Below are positions 59,672 through 64,000 of a stretch of DNA of 64,000 bases, in pieces. The stretch is from the NCBI RefSeq assembly GCF_001595985.1, contig NZ_LOJJ01000018.1, positions 124,001-188,000 of the forward strand, read 5' to 3'. Origin of the DNA: Polynucleobacter sinensis. Its GTDB lineage: Bacteria > Pseudomonadota > Gammaproteobacteria > Burkholderiales > Burkholderiaceae. How positions within the stretch are numbered: position 1 is the stretch's first letter; each line of letters starts with the position of its first letter. The notes beneath the pieces are model-generated. The model was not told where the DNA came from and did no database searches. It worked only from the letters and a program-made list of their open reading frames with translations. The position numbers and the translations under genes are program-made.

Positions 59672-60427
59672 ATGACTCAATCCAGCTTCTCGCCACCGAT
59701 AACTTCGGTTGAATTGTTGCCCCAAGCTTTGAGAGATGATGGCTTTGCCATTGTCTCTGCTGAGGGCGTTGCGAAAATGGCTGGAGTTACTGTGCCCGGG
59801 TTGATGGAGTTAAATCAATTCTGGGAAGGCTTACCACGTGATCCATATTTAAAGGATGGCGGTAGGTATCGTTTTCGTCGGCATGTCAGTTACGAAATTC
59901 AAAATGACTCTCTGGTGATGGTGCCCCATCGCGCACATTGGCAGTCGGTAGACTACAACGCCTTGCATGGTGGTATTGAAAGATGGTTTGAGCCTTCTCA
60001 GTCAGAGTTGACCAAAAGCCCTATCTGGCAGACCCTTCTATTGGGGGTTGCGCGCATCCTAAATAGTGTTCAGCCCGCCAAGACTTGGTTTGTCGAGGCG
60101 CATCAATTTAGGATTGATACAACTGATGGCATCGGTCGTCCAACGCCTGAGGGTGCTCATCGGGATGGAGTGGATTTTGTTGCCGTCTTTTTATTGAATC
60201 GAGTGGGCATCAAAGGTGGTGAGACGCGTATCTTTGATGCGACCGGTTCTGCAGGTCTTAGATTTACATTGAGTCAGCCTTGGTCTTTGCTGTTAATGAA
60301 CGATGCTAGGATGATTCATGAATCTACTCCAATACAGCCTACTGGTTTGCATGGATACCGCGATACTTTGGTTTTAACCTATCGCTCAAATGGCTTTCAG
60401 GATTCGCCAAGCCACAGCCAGCAATAG
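59672..60427 (+). CDS. 2-oxoglutarate/Fe(II)-dependent dioxygenase family protein
   Basis: A 251-residue protein of the BsmA / L-isoleucine-dioxygenase-like 2OG-Fe family. The iron triad is His163 and Asp165 in AHRDGVDFVA plus His216 in MIHESTPI, and the 2-oxoglutarate arginine is Arg230 in GYRDTLVLTYRS. Characterised relatives hydroxylate free amino acids. It lies between a Bug gene and the AtuA-like pair, so a small acid or amino acid substrate is suggested by context. Confidence 0.85.
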   Translation: MTQSSFSPPITSVELLPQALRDDGFAIVSAEGVAKMAGVTVPGLMELNQFWEGLPRDPYLKDGGRYRFRRHVSYEIQNDSLVMVPHRAHWQSVDYNALHGGIERWFEPSQSELTKSPIWQTLLLGVARILNSVQPAKTWFVEAHQFRIDTTDGIGRPTPEGAHRDGVDFVAVFLLNRVGIKGGETRIFDATGSAGLRFTLSQPWSLLLMNDARMIHESTPIQPTGLHGYRDTLVLTYRSNGFQDSPSHSQQ

Positions 60428-60443
60428 ATCTATCGAGATTACT

Positions 60444-61811
60444 ATGGCCAATATATATCGTGTTGCTTGTGCTGCAGGATTTTCTGGTGATCGCGTAGAT
60501 GTAGCTAAGCCACTAGTTGCGGAGATATTAAAAAAGGGAGGGCCAGCCTGCCTTATTTTTGAAAGTCTGGCTGAGCGAACCTTGGCTTTGGCGCAATTGG
60601 AGCGCCAGCAAGATCAAACTAAAGGCTATGAGCCACTTTTAAGGGAGATGCTCGAACCCATTTTGAGTGACTGCGTACAAAATGGCATACCCATTGTGGG
60701 TAATTTTGGAGCGGCTAACCCAGCCGCCGCCGCTGAATGTGTTGCGCAAATTGCACGAGAAAAAAATTTACCACCTTTAAAAATTGCCATTGTTCAGGGT
60801 GATGATATTTCGTCTGCAGACATGCGCGATGTGATTGAGAGTCGATTAAGTCAAGCGTATTTAGATTCTCTCAAAAATAGCCAGTTGGTTAGCGCCAACG
60901 TCTATCTTGGTGCGCGCGAGATTGCTGATGCATTGCAAGCTGGTGCGCAGGTCGTGATCACTGGTCGTGTTGCTGATCCAGCCTTGACTGTGGGGCCCTT
61001 AATGGCCCATTTTAAAAGGTCATGGGATGATTGGAATTTCCTAGGCTCTGCAACAATGGCTGGTCATTTACTAGAATGCGGCGCGCAGGTAACGGGAGGT
61101 TATTTTTCCGACCCCGGCATGAAAGATGTTCCTGATTTAGCCAATGTCGGCTTTCCCATTGTTGAGTTTGATGAAAACGGAAATGGCTGCATCACCAAGC
61201 CGAGTAATACAGGCGGTGTGGTCAATCGAATGACGGTGACCGAGCAGCTTTTGTATGAAGTACATAACCCCGCTCAATACTTAACGCCAGATGTGGTGGC
61301 GGATATCAGTCAAATCCAGTTAGATGATTTAGGAGCTAACAGAGTTGCTTTTTCTGGTGTCCTTGGCCACCCAAGGCCGGAAAATCTAAAGGCTAATATT
61401 TGCATTGATGGTGGCTGGCTTGCTGAAGCTGAAATTTCTTATGCAGGACATAATGCCTATCAGAGGGCGCAACTAGCGGCTCAGATTATTCGAGAGCGTT
61501 TATCCCCATTTCTGGAGTTGCGAGTCGATTTCATTGGATCGTCTAGCGTATTTTCAAGCGACCTTGGTAAGGGGCCGCAATTTACCGCTGAAGGTGGGTT
61601 TGAAGATATTCGCTTGAGAGTGGCTGCCGCCCATCAGATGAAATCAGAGGCAAATCGAGTTTGTAGAGAAGTTACGGCTTTATATACCTGCGGGCCCGCT
61701 GGCGGTGGAGGTGTTCGGACGAGCATTCGTCCGCGCTTAAATACTTTGGTTTGTTTAATTCCACGGGAATATATTCGGGCTTCCTATGTATTTTATCAGG
61801 GGGTTCAATGA
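60444..61811 (+). CDS. AtuA-like protein (DUF1446), N-terminal part of a two-gene unit
   Basis: A 455-residue DUF1446/AtuA-family protein: RVACAAGFSGDRVDVA at the start, GNFGAANPAAAAECV, YLGAREIADALQAGAQVVITGRVADPALTVGP and CGPAGGGGVRTSIRPRL at the end. AtuA is needed for acyclic terpene (citronellol/geraniol) use in Pseudomonas, but its chemical role is undefined. ATG 60444 gives the family N-terminus, so upstream frame to 60390 is not used. The stop overlaps the following small gene by four bases. Confidence 0.87.
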   Translation: MANIYRVACAAGFSGDRVDVAKPLVAEILKKGGPACLIFESLAERTLALAQLERQQDQTKGYEPLLREMLEPILSDCVQNGIPIVGNFGAANPAAAAECVAQIAREKNLPPLKIAIVQGDDISSADMRDVIESRLSQAYLDSLKNSQLVSANVYLGAREIADALQAGAQVVITGRVADPALTVGPLMAHFKRSWDDWNFLGSATMAGHLLECGAQVTGGYFSDPGMKDVPDLANVGFPIVEFDENGNGCITKPSNTGGVVNRMTVTEQLLYEVHNPAQYLTPDVVADISQIQLDDLGANRVAFSGVLGHPRPENLKANICIDGGWLAEAEISYAGHNAYQRAQLAAQIIRERLSPFLELRVDFIGSSSVFSSDLGKGPQFTAEGGFEDIRLRVAAAHQMKSEANRVCREVTALYTCGPAGGGGVRTSIRPRLNTLVCLIPREYIRASYVFYQGVQ

Positions 61812-62134
61812 CCCAAAAATTGATTCCTTTATATCAATTAGCGCATGCACGTACTGGCGATAAGGGTAATCGATCAAACATCAGTGTTATTGCCTATCGC
61901 CCTGAAGACTTTGAGCTGCTTCTGCGTGAATTAACGGTAGAGCGAGTGGCTAAGCATTTTGGTTTTCGAGTGCCTGGCTTGATTGAGCGGTTTGTATTGC
62001 CGCAACTATTTGCGATGAACTTTGTGATTGATGATGTTTTGGATGGAGGCGTCAACCTCTCCCTGAACTTGGATGCCCATGGCAAGAGTTTGTCGTACTG
62101 GTTGCTTGCCATGGATATTGAAGTTAATTCATAA
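61808..62134 (+). CDS. AtuA-like C-terminal domain protein, second part of the unit
   Basis: A 108-residue protein: LYQLAHARTGDKGNRSNISVIAYRPEDF, HFGFRVPGLIERFVLPQL and LDAHGKSLSYWLLAMDI. This corresponds to the C-terminal domain of longer AtuA proteins, encoded here as its own gene and coupled to the first by an ATGA overlap. The two products probably form one complex. ATG 61808 is used, because the upstream frame lies wholly inside the larger gene. Confidence 0.85.
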   Translation: MTQKLIPLYQLAHARTGDKGNRSNISVIAYRPEDFELLLRELTVERVAKHFGFRVPGLIERFVLPQLFAMNFVIDDVLDGGVNLSLNLDAHGKSLSYWLLAMDIEVNS

Positions 62135-62142
62135 AGCGTTAC

Positions 62143-63126
62143 TTATTCTGGTTCCATCCCCGCTTCTTTAATCGCCTTTGCCCATTTTGCGGTTTCTAGT
62201 TTAATTTTCTTGTCTAGCATCTCGGGAGTGCCTGGTTGGCTTTCAAAGCCCATTGCAGAAAACCGCTCAACTAAATCTTTTGATTTCGCCGCTTCATTAA
62301 TTGCTTTGTTTAACTTGGTGACAACATCTTTAGGAAGTCCGGCAGGTCCAAATGCCGCAAAGAACGCAATCAACTCATAATTCTTAATACCTAGAGCCTC
62401 GTTGACTGTAGGTAGCTCTGGAATTGCTGGAGAGCGCTTGAGAGAGGTTACTGCCAGACCACGAATTTTGCCGGCCTGAACTTGTGGCAGGGTTACTGCA
62501 AAGTCAGCGGTAAACATATTGACTTGACCGCCAATCAAATCAGTCATCGCATTTGGACCGCTCTTATAGGAGACTCCGGTCATCTTAATTCCAGCAACGC
62601 TTGCCAACATTTCTGAAGATACGCGCTGCGAGGTGCTGGCGTAAGCAAATGTAATTTTCCCCGGATCTGCTTTAGCTAAAGAAACAAATCCATTGAGTGA
62701 TTTTGCTGGCACTTCATTATTAATAGCCACGATCAGCGGCACTGAGCCGAAATAACCAATAGGAGTAAATGCGGTATCTTGGTTGTATGGCAAATTCTTT
62801 ACCAAGCTTTTTAATGCAGCATTTGTGCTATTGGTTCCAAAGAGTAGGGTATAGCCATCTGCAGGTGCTTTGGCGACCACTTCAGCTCCTATCATGCCAT
62901 TTGCTCCAGGACGGTTTTCAATGACAACCGGTTGACCCAAGGTCTCAGTCATTTTGGCTGCAAACGCACGACCAATTTGATCTGTCGCACTTCCCGGAGC
63001 GAAGGGGACAATCGCTTTGATGGGCTTGTTGGGGTATGTCTGAGCAAATGCTGACAAGTTGGCGCAGGCCAGTAGTGCTATGAGGGCGAATTTAAGTAAG
63101 TTACTTTGAGGTTGTATTTGCTTCAT
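62143..63126 (-). CDS. Bug-family (TTT) solute-binding protein
   Basis: A 327-residue Bug protein: signal segment LLKFALIALLACANLSAFAQ cut before TYPNKPIK, ligand loop APGSATDQIGRA and IENRPGANGMIG. PGSATD in the ligand loop differs from PGGxTD of most siblings. It is the only Bug gene on the minus strand here, divergent from the MFS gene and convergent with the AtuA-like pair (eight bases apart). Confidence 0.9.
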   Translation of the reverse strand: MKQIQPQSNLLKFALIALLACANLSAFAQTYPNKPIKAIVPFAPGSATDQIGRAFAAKMTETLGQPVVIENRPGANGMIGAEVVAKAPADGYTLLFGTNSTNAALKSLVKNLPYNQDTAFTPIGYFGSVPLIVAINNEVPAKSLNGFVSLAKADPGKITFAYASTSQRVSSEMLASVAGIKMTGVSYKSGPNAMTDLIGGQVNMFTADFAVTLPQVQAGKIRGLAVTSLKRSPAIPELPTVNEALGIKNYELIAFFAAFGPAGLPKDVVTKLNKAINEAAKSKDLVERFSAMGFESQPGTPEMLDKKIKLETAKWAKAIKEAGMEPE

Positions 63127-63209
63127 GGGTAGGGCTCTCCGTGATGTTTTTCCTAGTGTATCGTGTTTATTGGGCGGGTAGAATGGGGTATTGAATTTAG
63201 TAAGATCCT

Positions 63210-64000
63210 ATGCGATTTAAATCTACCGGCTATACACCCCTGATGCTCATGGCGCAAACTTGCGCCCTGCTTGGATTTGCATGTTACGCCGTGGTGCTTA
63301 CTGCACTGCAAGATGAGTGGCAACTGAGCAATTTGCAATCTGGCTTAATAGCTAGCGCTTTTTTCTTTGGTTATATGTTGATGGTTCCTTTAGCCACTGC
63401 ATTGACTGATCGCGTTGATGCAAAAAAAGTCTACATCTTTGGCGGTCTATCAGCTACATTTGGCTTATTGGGTATGGGTCTCTTGGCACATAACTTCTGG
63501 ACAGCTTTGATATTTATGGCTTTGAATGGAGCAGGATTAGCCGGTACTTATATGCCGGGCCTAAAGATTCTTTCCGATCGAATTCAATCCGGTGAATTGA
63601 CTCGGCACATTGCTTTTTACACTGCTTTTTTTGGAATTGGTACTGGATTTTCATATCTATGTTCTGGGTGGATACTCAGCGAGCTAGGGTGGCGATATGT
63701 TTTTGGTTTGATCGCAATGGGCCCTTTTACCGCCTCACTCATCGTCCTATTCTTCATTCCCAAACTAGACCATGAAAAATGGCATGGCCCCATTCAAATT
63801 CGCTTACGCGATATCTTCCCTTTGGATAAATGGCGACTAGTCCTGCAAGATAAGACCGCCTCTGGATTTATTTTTGGCTATACAGTTCATTCCATCGAGT
63901 TATTTGCATCACGTAGTTGGATTGTGGCGTTTTTTGGTTTTTGTGCAATTGTTTCTGGCGAACCTTTTTTATTAACTGCAACCACTCTAGCGGGCGTCAT
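63210..64000 (+). CDS. Major facilitator superfamily transporter, C-terminus cut by window edge
   Basis: The first 263 residues of an MFS transporter from ATG 63210, with the frame open to the window end. It starts MRFKSTGYTPLMLMAQTCAL and has helix-helix landmarks LQSGLIASAFFFGYMLMVPL and the loop-2/3 motif ATALTDRVDAKKVY, then FMALNGAGLAGTYMPGLKIL. At least seven membrane segments are visible. It is divergent from the Bug gene at 62143. The substrate is unknown. Confidence 0.85.
   Translation, partial: MRFKSTGYTPLMLMAQTCALLGFACYAVVLTALQDEWQLSNLQSGLIASAFFFGYMLMVPLATALTDRVDAKKVYIFGGLSATFGLLGMGLLAHNFWTALIFMALNGAGLAGTYMPGLKILSDRIQSGELTRHIAFYTAFFGIGTGFSYLCSGWILSELGWRYVFGLIAMGPFTASLIVLFFIPKLDHEKWHGPIQIRLRDIFPLDKWRLVLQDKTASGFIFGYTVHSIELFASRSWIVAFFGFCAIVSGEPFLLTATTLAGV

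Noticed and set aside
60390..60443. Earlier start for the AtuA-like protein
   Set aside because: The stretch overlaps the dioxygenase gene and is not like AtuA N-termini; ATG 60444 fits.
63153..63338. Minus-strand open frame of 61 codons near the right end
   Set aside because: It covers the start of the MFS gene on the other strand, whose translation shows clear membrane helices and an MFS loop motif.

Overview
The window looks like chromosomal DNA of a betaproteobacterium of the Burkholderiaceae, probably a Polynucleobacter-like freshwater lineage. This is an inference. It rests on moderate GC (mid-40s percent by eye), very tight gene packing, a large set of Bug-type (tripartite tricarboxylate) solute-binding proteins, class III CoA-transferases, a complete ccmABCDEFGHI operon and a DUF1488 / eRF1-like gene pair. 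I see no rRNA, tRNA, CRISPR array, transposase or phage gene. No gap between genes exceeds about 180 bases. Both window edges cut a gene: a GntR regulator on the left and an MFS transporter on the right.

Bases 1-42500 form a patchwork of catabolic modules, most preceded by a divergent regulator. (A) 1-5660: GntR regulator, Bug protein, D-tartrate dehydratase-like enolase-superfamily enzyme, two-subunit Fe-S hydro-lyase (fumarase I / L-tartrate dehydratase type), nitroreductase and ketopantoate-reductase-like protein. (B) 5987-14418: GntR/UTRA regulator, VOC protein, two tandem Bug proteins, CoA-transferase, then LysR regulator, a second CoA-transferase, HMG-CoA-lyase-like protein, VOC protein and cupin. 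(C) 14443-21518: P-type ATPase and MFS exporter, then IclR regulator with a divergent HMG-CoA-lyase-like / CoA-transferase pair. (D) 21515-36823: 3-oxoadipyl-CoA-type thiolase and IclR on the minus strand, then an eleven-gene plus-strand run with a full beta-oxidation enzyme set, two Bug proteins, MmgE/PrpD, class II aldolase and two 2-hydroxyacid dehydrogenases. (E) 36831-42493: GntR/FCD regulator, CoA-transferase, enoyl-CoA hydratase, MDR oxidoreductase, Bug protein and a fumarylacetoacetase-fold protein with an apparent Tat signal.

Bases 42500-49600 carry stand-alone genes: DUF1488, an eRF1-like protein, two potassium channels, an outer-membrane protein, a histone-deacetylase-fold hydrolase, a quinone oxidoreductase, a secreted Ntn-type amidase and a small secreted protein. 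Bases 49675-56490 are the cytochrome c maturation operon, with almost every junction overlapping. The right end (56491-64000) holds an SDR enzyme, a membrane-anchored TAXI-type binding protein, a Bug protein, a 2-oxoglutarate/Fe dioxygenase, a two-gene AtuA-like pair, another Bug protein and the partial MFS transporter.

Eight Bug proteins and one TAXI protein occur with no TctA/TctB or TRAP membrane subunits in the window, so these binding proteins must share permeases encoded elsewhere or act as sensors. The overall picture is of a bacterium scavenging many small (hydroxy-)carboxylic acids, each activated to a CoA thioester and cleaved or beta-oxidised to central metabolites. Palindromic candidate operators were found by eye at six regulator/target junctions.
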